A stretch of DNA of 64,000 bases from Spongospora subterranea f. sp. subterranea. Lineage: Eukaryota; Endomyxa: Phytomyxea; Phytomyxea; Plasmodiophorida. The stretch spans positions 248,001 to 312,000 of the forward strand of contig JAUGWO010000042.1 of assembly GCA_049724395.1 (NCBI GenBank), read 5' to 3'. Below are positions 1 to 11,308 of this stretch, piece after piece (positions within the stretch are counted from its first letter, which is position 1; every line of letters starts with the position of its first letter). The notes under the pieces were generated by a model. It saw only the letters and a program-made list of their open reading frames with translations, made no database searches and was not told the DNA's origin. A program made the translations under genes and the position numbers.

Positions 1-3000
1 TTGGTCACACTGCATGTCGTTGACTGGTATAGAGTCTTTTTGTTCAGACTTGTTTGAAGCAACGTTAGGTCGTTGAATAGGTGTACCTTCATCCGAACCG
101 TCGATGGCAGTGGTTGCCGAGTTGCTGGTCCATCCATTTCTTGCAGTTGCAGCAACATCCTCAACAGCGAGATGTTCTCTGCCTGAAACGTCGCTGTCGA
201 GTTGCTGTTTGGCGACGTATGCGCTCAATTCGCTGGAAACGACAGGGATTTCTGACTTTTCAACGACCGCAAGGTTTGTCTTGCTTGCAATTCCTTCGAA
301 AACTGCTACCACGTTACCGTGACCAATGCGCTCTTGTAGTGGGTTGGGCACACTCTGATTATCATCGACAGTTAACAGACTTTGTACTTTGACAGGTAAA
401 CTGTCTGTATCTGAAATCTGGCCAAGAAGAGTGATGTGCGCGTCCGTCACGGTTTCACTATGAGCATCAAGTCGTCGGATACCAGTTTTTGATATGAGAT
501 CATCAACAAAGGGAACAGAAACTTCATAGTCTAAAAAAGTATCAGCAGGTTGCCGAGCAATGATGTATGCTTCTGTTTCAGAGAAATCGGAAGGAATTTC
601 AAATGCGACAGGGGCGATGGTGTTATCTGTAAAGGCTTTTGCCTGCGGGTTAGAATCTTCCTGCGAATTGTGGATTGAAGAAGGAGTTCGATCATTCTGT
701 GTGTTTGAACCAGCTTCAGGACAGTCAGTAGGTATTTTAGTGACAGCTCCACTCAAACTGACAACGGCACCTGCGATATGAACATGATCGGTGCGTGATA
801 CAGCATCGTAAAGAACGAGATGCTCTTTGTTTGCAACGTCTCGGTCGGATTGCTGTTCGACGACGTATGCGATTAGTTCATCCAGTGATTGAAATGAGAC
901 AGGATCAATTTTTACCAGATCATCTGTTCCGACCACGTTTATGCGATTATCAGAAGAGAAACCCCTTTCAGGCAATTCATCCGAATTGTCAACGGCAGTT
1001 GCGGTACTTTCGTAAGTGATGGTTGCCGAGTTGATGGCAAATCCAGTTTGTGCAGTTCCTGCAACATCTTCAGAGGGATGCTTTTCGTCTGAGCTGTCTC
1101 GGGTGGGTTGCCGATTGATGACGTATGCACTTGAATCTTCCAGACCAACAGGAAATTCCAATACGCGAGAGTCGACTTTTATCATGGGTTCATCTGTTTT
1201 GGCTGCATTTTTTATACTCTTATCATACGCAGCAGTTTTAACGGGAACTGCCGGATGTTTGCCTGCGATGTGACTGGAGGGTTGTTGTTGCATCTCGTAT
1301 ATGCTAACTCCATCAAGACCGGTAGAGGATTTCAATGCGTCAGGGTTCATCATGGGTTGACCTGTCGTGGCCATGCTGTGAGGCTTATTAGGAGTAACGA
1401 TTTCATAAGATACTCCCTCTGCGTCGTCAACAGCAATAACAACTTGATCTGTAACATCGTCAGCGGGAAATTCTTTGTCTGCCATGTCGTCGTCGGGTTT
1501 CCGATTGATAATTAATGCACTTGATTCATCGCCACCGACAGAAGATTTCAGCACGCCAGGTTCAAGCTTTATCATGGGTTGATCTGTGGTGGCCACGTTG
1601 ATAGACTTATCAGAAGCTACAGTTTCGTCAGATACTCTATCTAAATAGCCAATATCGATAGCGATATCGTCGAAAGGGATGGCTGGCGAGCTTGTAGTTG
1701 ATCCACATTGTGCTGGTGCTGTAACATCAGGGTTTTTCGTGGCCACGTTGATAGGGCCAGTAGGAGCAATGATCTCATCAAATACTTCCTCTGATTCCTC
1801 CACGACATTTGCGACATCATCGAAGGGTTTGGTTGCAGAGTTTGCTATTACATCACAGCGTGTAGTTACTGCAGCATCGTCAGCGGGAAGTTTCCTGTCT
1901 GCCATGTCGCCGTCGAATTGCAGATTGATTACTAATGCACTTGATTCATCGAGACCCACAGAAGATTTCAAGGCGTCAGGTTCAAGTTTCACCATAGGTT
2001 GATCTGTCGTGGCCACGTTGATAGACGTATCAGAGGCAACGGTTTCGTCAGAAACTCTATCTGAATCGTCAATGTTAATAGAGATAGGATCGCAAGGGAT
2101 GGATGGTGAGCATGTAGTAAATCCACTTTGTGCAGTTGCTCCAACATTGTCAGGGGGAAGTTCAACGTCTGACATGAGGCCGTCGGGTTGCCGATCAATG
2201 ACTAATGCACTTGAATTCTCCGGACAGAGAGGAGTTTTCCAAAAGCGTCAGGGTTGATTTCCAACGTCTGACATGAGGCCGTCGGGCTGCCGATCAATGA
2301 CTAATGCACTTGATTTCTGCCGATTTCCAAAGTTGCCGAGTTTGCAATTGCATCACAGCGTGTAGATACGGCAGCATCGTCAGCAGGAAGTTCCTTGTCT
2401 GCCATGTCGCCGTCGAATTGCAGATTGATTACTAATGCACTTGATTCATCGAGATCCACAGAAGATTTTGAGGCGTCAAATTCATGTTTTACCATGGGTT
2501 GATCTGTCGTGGCCACGTTGATAGACATATCAGAGGCAACGGTTTTGTCAGAAACTCTATCCGAATCGTTAATGTCAATAGAGATAGGATCGCAAGGGAA
2601 TAGAGATAAGACCGCAAGGGATGGATGGCGAGCATGTAGTAATTCCACTTTGTGCAGTTGCTCCAACATTGACGTCAGCGGGAAGTTCAACGTCTGACAT
2701 GAGGCCGTCGGGTTGCCGATCAATGACTAATGCACTTGATTTCTCCGGACAGACAGGAGTTTTCAAAGCGTCAGGGTTCATCTCCAAAGTTGCCGAGTTT
2801 GCAATTACATCACAGCGTGTAGTTACGGCAGCATTGTCAGCGGGAAGTTCAATGTCTGACATGAGGCCGTCGGGTTGCCGATCAATGATTAATGCACGTG
2901 ACTGCTCCAGACAGGCAGGAGTTTTCAATGCGTCAGGGTTAATTTCCAAAGTTGCCGAGTTTGCAAATACATCACAGCGTGTAGATACGGCAGCATCGTC

Positions 3001-6000
3001 AGCGGAAAGTTCCTTGTCTGCCATGTCGCCGCCGAATTGCAGATTGATTATTAATGCACTTGATTCATCGAGATCCACAGAAGATTTCAAGGCGTCAAAA
3101 TCATGTTTTACCATGGGTTGATCTGTCGTGGCCACGTTGATAGACATATCAGAGGCAACGGTTTTGTCAGAAACTCTATCTGAATCGTTAATGTCAATAG
3201 AGATAAGACCGCAAGGGATGGAGGGCGAGCATGTAGTAATTCCATTTTCTGCAGTTGCTCCAACATTGTCAGCGGGAAGTTCAACGTCTGACATGAGGCC
3301 GTCGGGTTGCCGATCAATGACTAATGCACTTGATTTCTCCGGACAGACAGGAGTTTTCAAAGCGTCAGGGTTCATCTCCAAAGTTGCCGAGTTTGCAATT
3401 ACATCACAGCATGTAGTTACGGCAGCATTGTCAGCGGGAAGTTCAATGTCTGACATGAGGCCGTCGGGTTGCCGATCAATGACTAATGCACGTGATTCCT
3501 CCAGACTGGCAGGAGTTTTCAATGCGTCAGGGTTAATTTCCAAAGTTGCCGAGTTTGCAATTACATCACAGCGTGTAGATACGGCAGCATCGTCAGCGGA
3601 AAGTTCCTTGTCTGCCATGTCGCCGCCGAATTGCAGATTGATTACTAGTTCACTTGATTCATCGAGATCCACAGAAGATTTTGAGGCGTCAAATTCAGGT
3701 TTTACCATGGGTTGATCTGTCGTGGCCACGTTGATAGACATATCAGAGGCAACGGCTTTGTCAGAAACTCTATCTGAATCGTCAATTTCAATAGAGATAT
3801 GATCGCCAGGGATGGATGGAGAAAATGTAATTACTCCACTTTGTGCAGTTGCCGCAACATTGTCAGCAGGATGTTCAATGTCTGACATGAGGCCGTCGGG
3901 TTGCCGATCAATTACTGATGCACTTGATTCCTGGAGACAGGCATGAGAATTCAATGCGTCAGGGTTGATTTCCAAAGTTGCCGAGTTTGCAATTACATCA
4001 CAGCGTGTAGATACGGCAGCATCGTCAGCGGAAAGTTCCTTGCCTGCCATGTCGCCGTCGAATTGTAGATTGATTACTGATGCACTTGATTCATCGAGAT
4101 CCACAGAAGATTTCAAGGCGTCAAATTCAAGTTTCACCATGGGTTGATCTGTCGTGGCCACGTTGATAGACATATCAGAGGCAACGGTTTTGTCAGAAAC
4201 TCTATCTGAATTGTCAATGTCAATAGAGATATGATCGCCAGGGATGGATGGAGAGAATGTAGTTAATCCGCTTTGTGCAGTTGCTCCAACATTGTCAGCG
4301 GGAAGTTCAATGTCTGACATGAGGCCGTCGGGTTGCCGATCAATGACTGATGCACTTGATTCCTGGAGACAGGCAGGAGTTTTCAAACCGTCAGGGTTGA
4401 TTCCCAAAGTTGCCGAGTTTGCAATTACATCACAGCGTGTAGATACGGCAGCATCGTCAGCGGAAAGTTCCTTGTCTGCCATGTCGCCGTCAAATTGCAG
4501 ATTGATTACTAATGCACTTGATTCATCGAGATCCACAGAAGATTTCAAGTCGTCAAATTCAAGTTTCCCCATGGGTTGATCTGTCGTGGCCACGTTGATA
4601 GACATATCAGAGGCAACGGTTTTGTCAGAACTACCTGAATCGTCAATGTCAATAGAGATATGATCGCCAGGGATGGATGGAGAGCATGCAGTTAATCCAC
4701 TTTGTGCAGTTGCTGCACCATTGTCAGCGGGAAGTTCAATGTCTGACCTGACGCCGTCGGGTTGCCGATCGATGACCAATGCACTTGATTCCTCCAGATA
4801 GACAAGAGTTTTCAATGCGTCAGGGTTGATTTCCAAAGAAATTTTATCTGTTTTCACCACATTTATACGTATGTCAGACTCAACAACTCTGTCAGGTGGG
4901 CCTGGGACAGCTCCATCCGAATTGCCAACGGCAGTTGTAATATACCTGAAAGTAGTGGAAACTGGCGGATTTTTTTTTGCAATTTTTTCAGCGGGTTGTT
5001 GTTGCATATCATAAGTAATTAGCTCATCATAACCAGTAAGAAACCTCAATGCGCCAGTGTCAATTTCATCCACGGGTTGATCTGTTGTAACAACTGCGAT
5101 GGGGTTATCACAAGCAAAGGTTCTGTCGCATAATCTTTTCGGATCGTCAACGGCAGTTGCGACATCATCGTCAAGGATGGTGGCCGACGTAATTTCCAAT
5201 CCAATTTGTGCGGTTGCTGCAAAGTGATCAGCGGAATGCTCATTATCAGCAACGTCTCCGAAGGGTTGCCGATCGATGACGAATGCACTTAGTCCTTCCA
5301 TAATGGCAGGGGACTGGAGTGCGCCTGTGTCGATGTTTACAATGATTTCGTTAGTGTTTTCGAAAGCAAGGGCTTCGCCAGATGTGCCTGGGACAGCTCC
5401 ATTCAAATCGACAAAGGAAGTTGTAAACTGATCATGAAATGTGGTTGCTGCGCCATAAAAATCCGGACGTTGGTCTGCAATGTTTCCGGAAGGTGGTTGT
5501 TCTATGGAGAATGAACTTGATTCAACCAGGCCGACCTCATTTGTTTCGCCCAAGTTGATAACCGTATCAGCAGCAATTGTTGCATCAGGCGGATTCAAAT
5601 CTTTCTGCATTTTTTTGAGTGATGAAGGGGGTTCTTGGTCTGCGTCGACTGCATCATTGAGAGCACCGCGTCCTGTAGATGCAAACTGAGTAGGAGAAGT
5701 GGCTTTGAAATCAGATTCACGTTTGGCGAATACTTCACTGTGGTCAACAATCTGCTGAGTCTGAGCAACAAGGGCTTTGTCGACTGCAACGTGTACACCA
5801 GCATTCTGCGATTGAATCGATGGGTCTGTGGTACCTTTGTCAGAAGGGCCATCTACATTTGTAGTTTGACCCGAAACAAGGGTTTCCGCATTGGCAAAAC
5901 CTGCAACTTTCGTCGCAAATTGACTATTTTGGTTCTCTCGAGGCGTAGCTTGAAAATCAATATGATGTTCTTCGACCTCGATGACGTCGTCGTGTCCGAT

Positions 6001-6674
6001 ACTTTGTTGGTTGGCGGTGTATGTACTGGGTGCACCAGACAATTCCACTTTGGTGATACCAGTTTTATGGACAGCGCTGAGTCTGGGTAAACTTGGAGGA
6101 ACGACAGGGGGCGTAAGAGGTCTCAACCCCTTGAATCCCATTTTAGAGTTGGTTTCATCTACTCCAACCAAAAGGAAATCGGCCTCGCTGGTATCTGCAA
6201 CAGTTACTTCACGAAATACTGAAATATCAACGGCTTCTACTGATGCGTCTCTCGAAACAATGTCTGAATCGCCACAACTAGCCCATGTTGTTTTCATCCA
6301 GCGTGGGCTCGGAGGTAATGAATGTACACCGGCGCTTCTTGTGGATTTCTCACTCCATGAGCTAAAGCGATCGTAGGAGGGGTCGATGGTAAACTGGTTG
6401 GTAAAACCTGGTAGAGCTTTCAGTTTTTCGTAACACGATTCTGGATCAAAGTCATCATGATTAGTTGTCTCGGTTCCGCTTGAAGACGGGATGCTCGAAT
6501 GAGTTTCGGAAAGTCTAAGTTATGCAAAGTATTAATCACAGAAAGTTTTTGACTATCTGAAGCGAATTACGCGTTGAGGTTCGTGATCACGTCATCCTCA
6601 TCTGCTTTCCCTGATGCCGTTGCGATGCTGACCAAAGCCAGAATCTCCAACAATAGTGCACGACCTTGCGTCAT
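1..6674 (-). CDS. Secreted giant tandem-repeat protein (partial, runs off left edge)
   Basis: Exon 1 is 6674-6571, a 56-nt GT-AG intron follows (6570-6515), and exon 2 starts at 6514 and stays open in one frame to 2575. Exon 1 begins MTQGRALLLEILALVSIATA, a plausible signal peptide, so secretion is inferred. The rest is acidic and rich in Ser, Ala and Asp, with repeated motifs such as SSALVIDRQPDG, SDKTVASDMSINVATTDQP and DVIANSATLE. No catalytic domain or membrane anchor is visible in the window. The frame is lost at about 2610-2590, where a ~22-bp stretch is tandemly duplicated. The repeat coding continues in another frame to 2301, and the original frame is open again from 2247 to base 1. 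These slips could be assembly indels, real frameshifts or partial pseudogenisation. Function is unknown; a surface or secreted antigen or adhesin is only a guess. Confidence 0.75.
2331..4850 (-). repeat. Near-identical tandem repeats, 432-bp unit with 162-bp short units
   Basis: The anchor agttgccgag recurs at 2331, 2788, 2950, 3382, 3544, 3976 and 4408. The spacings from 2788 on are 162, 432, 162, 432 and 432 bp, all multiples of three. Each 432-bp (144-aa) unit holds two related halves, one ending in RQPDGLMSDIELPAD and the other in DGDMADKELSADD. A 162-bp unit looks like a 432-bp unit that lost 270 bp between these halves. The pair 162+432 (594 bp) is itself repeated. Copies in this core are almost identical. 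Copies at 4850-5400 and at 1-1700 are clearly diverged, as expected for homogenisation by unequal exchange in the centre of an array. Confidence 0.9.
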
Positions 6675-8039
6675 GATTTCACAATAGAGGGATTCGATCT
6701 ATATACAAGTGATAGCGGAATATATCAGGAATTATATACGGTAACCAATGTTGTCATGCACAACAAGATGTTACACTCCACGGTCCTCGGTCACGTCAAC
6801 ACAACGGAATTCGTCGCTTACAGTGGTGTATCTATATGATTGCGGGACCCCCGAGTGTCGTTTTGGCATGGCGCAGTAATTTTCTGCCACCGGTAAGGTT
6901 GACTGTTGATTTGCGATTTCAACCATTTTATAGTCTTGATGGACTCACGAAGACCTGATCGGTTACGTCTCATTTTATCAACCTTTTTCATTCAACGAAA
7001 TTCATTTAGGGGATGCAGGAGGCCTTGCAAATCTCACACACAGCGGAAAATGGTTCAGCGCACTCACCGTGGAGTTCCAGTCCTTGACTAATAATTGCTG
7101 CAGAGAACTTCTGTTGCTGATTGCATCTGCATCACACGGCCCAGCTGATCGGGGTTTTGTAGAGAAGTAGGGTGCAGCTGACCCAAAATTACAAAAGAGT
7201 ATATTCACATCCGTTCGGCAAATTCTATCATTCAGCTGGATGGGATCCAAACGTTTAATCGAGTTGTCGGACATGTATGAATACTGCTTGAAAGGCTTAA
7301 CCTTTTGCAACCAATTTTCTGTTATGGTTTAATCTTATTCCTAGCATATCACTAACGCTATTTTTCACATTTGATTTGGACAATACGGGATTGACGAGTT
7401 TCTTTGCGACTCCCGTGCTGTCCTTGCAGCCACATTTTTAAACGGGCTTGAGCAAATAGCCACCCTGCCCATCTTGCTTGAGCCCTCGTATTTCACCACC
7501 TTTGGGTGTTTTTCTTGATTTTTTTGGCCTACGAACCTTCGTTTCCTCTGCAACTGAATTCAATCTGAAACCATTGCCAAAGATTTCTGACTTTTTGTTC
7601 ACGTTTTTGCCGTGACGTTTCTTCAAACTCCAATTCTCAAAAATGACCTTGCAATGCCAGACCTAAAAAATTTGCGCGGGCCCGGGTGGGTATTCGATCG
7701 GTTTTTCGGTACCGCATGAATTTCCATTTCCGACAATGAGTACGAATGGTGTTTTCAGGTTTGCAGAGCTGTGTCGTGGAGGATAAATTTTAATATCATG
7801 GAAACACATCTATTACCTGGTGGTGTTACATGTTTTACCAGTTTCAACGGTAATACAGATTTTGGTCAACTTTTTGACGGTCAAACAACATTATGACTCA
7901 TCCGAATTCATGGATTAACCTACGCAGCTTCGTTTTTTTCTGCAACTGGATCACGATTGTCACATGATTCATGTCACTCCATCAAATTTCTGACTTTTTG
8001 CATCGCTTTGTCAAATATGTGAACATGCCGCAAGTCAGT
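6675..8039. other. Intergenic stretch between the repeat-protein gene and CDC20
   Basis: About 1.4 kb without a recognisable gene. It contains the upstream region of the repeat-protein gene and the 3' flank of CDC20. Short open frames occur on the minus strand at 7002-7310 and 7365-7626; the latter is rich in Lys and Arg. None resembles a known family. No tRNA was found by eye. Confidence 0.5.
7535..8010. repeat. Two diverged direct copies of a ~75-bp sequence
   Basis: The stretch near 7535-7610 and that near 7925-8010 share cttcgtt, ctgcaact and atttctgactttttg in the same order with intervening changes. They may be remnants of a small local duplication. No coding role is evident. Confidence 0.35.
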
Positions 8040-9527
8040 TTATCTTATGTTTATACTCTGAAAAGATCGGCAAGTTTGACTACTCGCGTATTCTCGATTT
8101 GTTCCTGGTTTTTTGTTTCCTAGACTACGAAAGACTTTCCAGAATCGTAGAGTTTCGTCGGCCGACGCTGAGCAGACTGTAGTCGAATCTGGAGATAAGG
8201 TTAGATGAAGAACTCGTGCCGTATGCCCCGTAAGGTCGGCAATCCTCGTCATCGTTGGATAGTTCCAAATAGTCAATTGGTTTTTGGAAAAACCATGTGC
8301 GCTCAAAAGCTCTTTTTCGTGCGCGTTCCATACAAGACCGCATACCTGGCTTTGAGTATCAACGCCTCCAATGCAAGACCCAGTGGAGCTATTCCAAAAC
8401 CGGATGCATCTATCGGCAGTGCCTCCGCCCGTTGCTAAGAGCCTATCTTGAAATGGGCACCATGCGATTGCCTTGACTGCCGCACGATGCTTATCTAGAG
8501 TTAAGCGAGGCGCTGTCATGGCCTTTACATCCCAAATCATAGCCAGATTGTCGTTGGCTCCGGATGCTAATTGTGTGCCATCTGAACTCCACTGAAGTCC
8601 ACATACTTCTTGCATGTGCCCATTTAGCTGGCCGATTACACAGTTGGCTTGGCGTAGATCATAAATCTTGATTGATGAATCGCGTCCTCCGCTCGTGAAA
8701 ATATTTTTGGACCTTGGCTTCCAAGCAAGCACTGAAACTCTCCCATTATGGCCTTGAATTTCCTGAATGCGCTGTCGTGTTTCAACGTCCAGTAGTTCAA
8801 TGCCTGAAGAGCTGGTTCCTATAGCTAGTTTATGCCCATCATCAGACCAGCGAAGCGACGTAGCCGACTCGTTCGCGGACGAAGTTCTGAAAAACAAACT
8901 TGTTTTCGCAGTTATGGCATTCCATAGGTAAACGGTGTTAGACAGTGCTACAGCGACGATGTTTTGCGAACCCCAATGCAACGGGTTGAGATAATAATCA
9001 TCAACAAGATCCGGCGAATCAAGTATGCGATCTGCCGTTGAACAAATGTGTCGCAGCTTAGCGAAGCGATGGTTTAGGGAGACGCGTCCCGTATTTCGAT
9101 AACGTAACAGATTATCGAGAAGAGCATTGGTACGACAAGGCCTATTTTCTGAAAGTACTGGGCTGCTGAATTGTAGGATGTTCGGCGCAGTCTGTAGTGG
9201 GTTCTCATCAAAAAGTGCTCTCATTAATGATCGGTCGTATTTTGTTTTCACTGGAAGCGCATTAGCCAGAGATTCCACGATAGGGTCGGCGTCATTGACC
9301 TCCGGAAGCTGGGGCGGATTACTATCAGCTAATCCTGCTCTCTCTCTTTTCCGAACAATGTCAGAAGACTCACCAAACAATTTACGAGCGCATTGTTCAT
9401 GTAAGGGCCCGAACGCGGTTTGCCGGTTGGGGATAAACCGGCAGGATCCAGATGACGTTTTCGCAGATTTATCTGTAAGAAATGGTGACGCGATCCGAGA
9501 CCGGGAAACGTCTCCCTTTTTCGTCAT
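8040..9527 (-). CDS. CDC20: CDC20/Fizzy-type APC/C activator, WD40 protein
   Basis: A single-exon 495-aa protein. It activates the anaphase-promoting complex and presents substrates to it during mitosis. The sequence shows a C-box-like CRFIPNR near residue 30, the family motif ILDSPDLVDDYYLNPLHW near residue 170 before the propeller, about seven WD40 blades (including LLATGGGTADRCIRFWN and HGFSKNQLTIW), and a C-terminal Ile-Arg that docks on the APC/C. The blade ending in NYPTM and the AVALSNTVYLW motif are closer to Cdc20 than to Cdh1. The usual Asp before the C-box Arg is Cys here. Its length fits the family. The upstream gap of about 0.8 kb is shared with the divergent CHMP1 gene. Confidence 0.92.
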   Translation of the reverse strand: MTKKGDVSRSRIASPFLTDKSAKTSSGSCRFIPNRQTAFGPLHEQCARKLFGESSDIVRKRERAGLADSNPPQLPEVNDADPIVESLANALPVKTKYDRSLMRALFDENPLQTAPNILQFSSPVLSENRPCRTNALLDNLLRYRNTGRVSLNHRFAKLRHICSTADRILDSPDLVDDYYLNPLHWGSQNIVAVALSNTVYLWNAITAKTSLFFRTSSANESATSLRWSDDGHKLAIGTSSSGIELLDVETRQRIQEIQGHNGRVSVLAWKPRSKNIFTSGGRDSSIKIYDLRQANCVIGQLNGHMQEVCGLQWSSDGTQLASGANDNLAMIWDVKAMTAPRLTLDKHRAAVKAIAWCPFQDRLLATGGGTADRCIRFWNSSTGSCIGGVDTQSQVCGLVWNAHEKELLSAHGFSKNQLTIWNYPTMTRIADLTGHTARVLHLTLSPDSTTVCSASADETLRFWKVFRSLGNKKPGTNREYASSQTCRSFQSINIR

Positions 9528-10338
9528 GGGAGTAGAAGTGCAAGCATTTCTCGTCCTCTCAGAGGTTGGCTAGGAGAAAATGTCTGATTGGGAGTGACGG
9601 CTTTGAGAATCGGCCTTCCGTCCATAGGATGGGATTAGCGTTGTTGAGGCCAAGTAACGGATGGATGATCGCTTGGTACTGCCACTCAAATAATGATCTC
9701 GTCTATCCATTGGGAAGCAATGCGGGTAGTGTGATTTTGACGGAATGAAATGACTGGCAGACCCACACATATTACTTTATCTGGATCAATCAGGATAGAA
9801 GATAATCGTTCAACCATAGGTTCCGTACTAAACAAGAATCCGAGTCGGGTTCCATCGTGCCTGATACTTGTACATCGCTAAGTGCTGCATGCGTCGGGCA
9901 TCGATTGTGTTCGACATCGTGATGCAGTTTCTGGGATAGTTAAAATTCATCGCGAAGTTCACATTCGAATTTGGCTAAGGTCAACACCAGCAGATGAAAT
10001 ATAGAGATGCCATAAAAGGGAGTTACCTGCCAGTATTTTAAAGGAAAACAAAACTTTGTTCGTTGTATCAAAAGAACAGCAAACTCAATAACCCCAAAGC
10101 AACGCCGTGGTAGATAATGGGCACAATAAAAAACCTACATAATTTCAAAACTCGGATCTTCTGCTTCGACCACCTGAGGATGACATCGCACTCAATCAGG
10201 AATTCCATCCCTTTTTACAAAACCCAGAGAGCGATGTTGTACCCCGGAAGTCGCCATCGCCGACGAAAGGTTTCTGATATCAGCGCGCCGGCAATCGTGT
10301 CCCTCTGCGCACATTGTAGACGGCAGGAATCGGAATTT
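9528..10338. other. Divergent intergenic region between CDC20 and CHMP1
   Basis: About 0.8 kb between two divergently transcribed genes. It must hold both promoters. Short open frames on both strands (for example 9570-9770) have no recognisable similarity. No RNA gene or repeat was seen. Confidence 0.45.
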
Positions 10339-11011
10339 ATGGGTAATGATGTCGGCAAGCCGATTGAAGAGCAGCTTGTTACCTTGAAATTCGCTAGCAA
10401 ATCCTTTGAACGCGAGGCAAACCGTAACTACAAAGATGAAAAGAAGATCAAGGCAAAAGTCAAAAAGGTCATCTGTGAATGAAGTATCCCGAAGTTCTAA
10501 TGTTAAAAGCTCTGGCGATCAGGCTATAATGCAGGGCCGAACAGAATTTGCCGAAATTCATGCTAAACATTGTATTGGAAAACGGCAATTGGCGCTTTCA
10601 CATTTGAAAATGGCGGCAAAACTTGATGCCATGTCAAGTAAATTGCAATCTTACTCAATTCCAGTTAGAAGTTCGGGCAAATATATTATGAGTAAAGCAG
10701 AGCTATCAATGAAACTGTTTCCATAGGTCACAAAGCACGGCAACAACATTTCTAAAAGAATGGAGTCGGCGCTCGAATCGCAAGATTTGGATTCGCTGCG
10801 CCGAATAACGCACGAGTTGGAAGGCAAGATGGGAATCCCGGTTTCAGAATCTCCTCGAGCCGACGTAACTGATGTAGACGAGGAAGTCAAAGCATTGATC
10901 AGTGAATTGTCGGTGAATCCTCTGGACTTCCCCAGCGTGCCCGCGACGCCCCCAAGAATCCGACAAACCGCTGCATCTGCATCTGCCCCTTTATCAAATC
11001 TCGATCGATAA
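10339..11011 (+). CDS. CHMP1: ESCRT-III subunit CHMP1/Did2
   Basis: Three exons, 10339-10467, 10523-10663 and 10727-11011, with introns of 55 and 63 nt. They encode about 184 aa, close to the usual ~196. CHMP1 helps recruit and regulate Vps4 on ESCRT-III filaments at endosomes and the midbody. The start LVTLKFASKSFEREANRNYK matches the CHMP1 helix 1. Splicing restores KVKK-AIMQGRTEFAEIHA and KLDAMSSKLQ in their family positions. The third exon continues with VTKHGNNISKRMESALES, matching the family VTK-ALDKALST segment. The C-terminal MIT-interacting motif is not clear; the end is PLSNLDR, so a further short exon is possible. The Met at 10339 (MGNDVG) is preferred to an in-frame upstream Met at 10117 because family similarity starts there. 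Confidence 0.85.
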
Positions 11012-11308
11012 ACGCGCAATAGTTGTTACCAAACCGTTTTCTTGACTGGGCCTCATTTTGAAACAGTCAGAAATGGGTTTCACCGGTTCCGTGCATAACG
11101 ATTGATGTTACGTCCCACGTCGCTTGCCTAAGTTATCAAGTTCACATGGTGTATGTTTTGGAAGAATCCATCGCACGTTGTTGAACCCCATTAGCCCCAT
11201 CCATGTACATTCACCCCCACGTCTCTATCCCCGTTAACCCCAACTCCTAACCATTCCATTATAAGTAAACCTGTCAACAAATATCTAAATCATTCTTCTT
11301 GTTCATTG

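Noticed and set aside
2621-3715. Plus-strand open frames of 166 and 195 codons over the repeat gene
   Set aside because: They are antisense shadows that recur with the repeat period; the minus-strand frame is far longer and has a signal-peptide exon.
2331-4850. CRISPR-like array
   Set aside because: The periodic units are coding, 144 or 54 codons long, with no short repeat-spacer pattern, and the context is eukaryotic.
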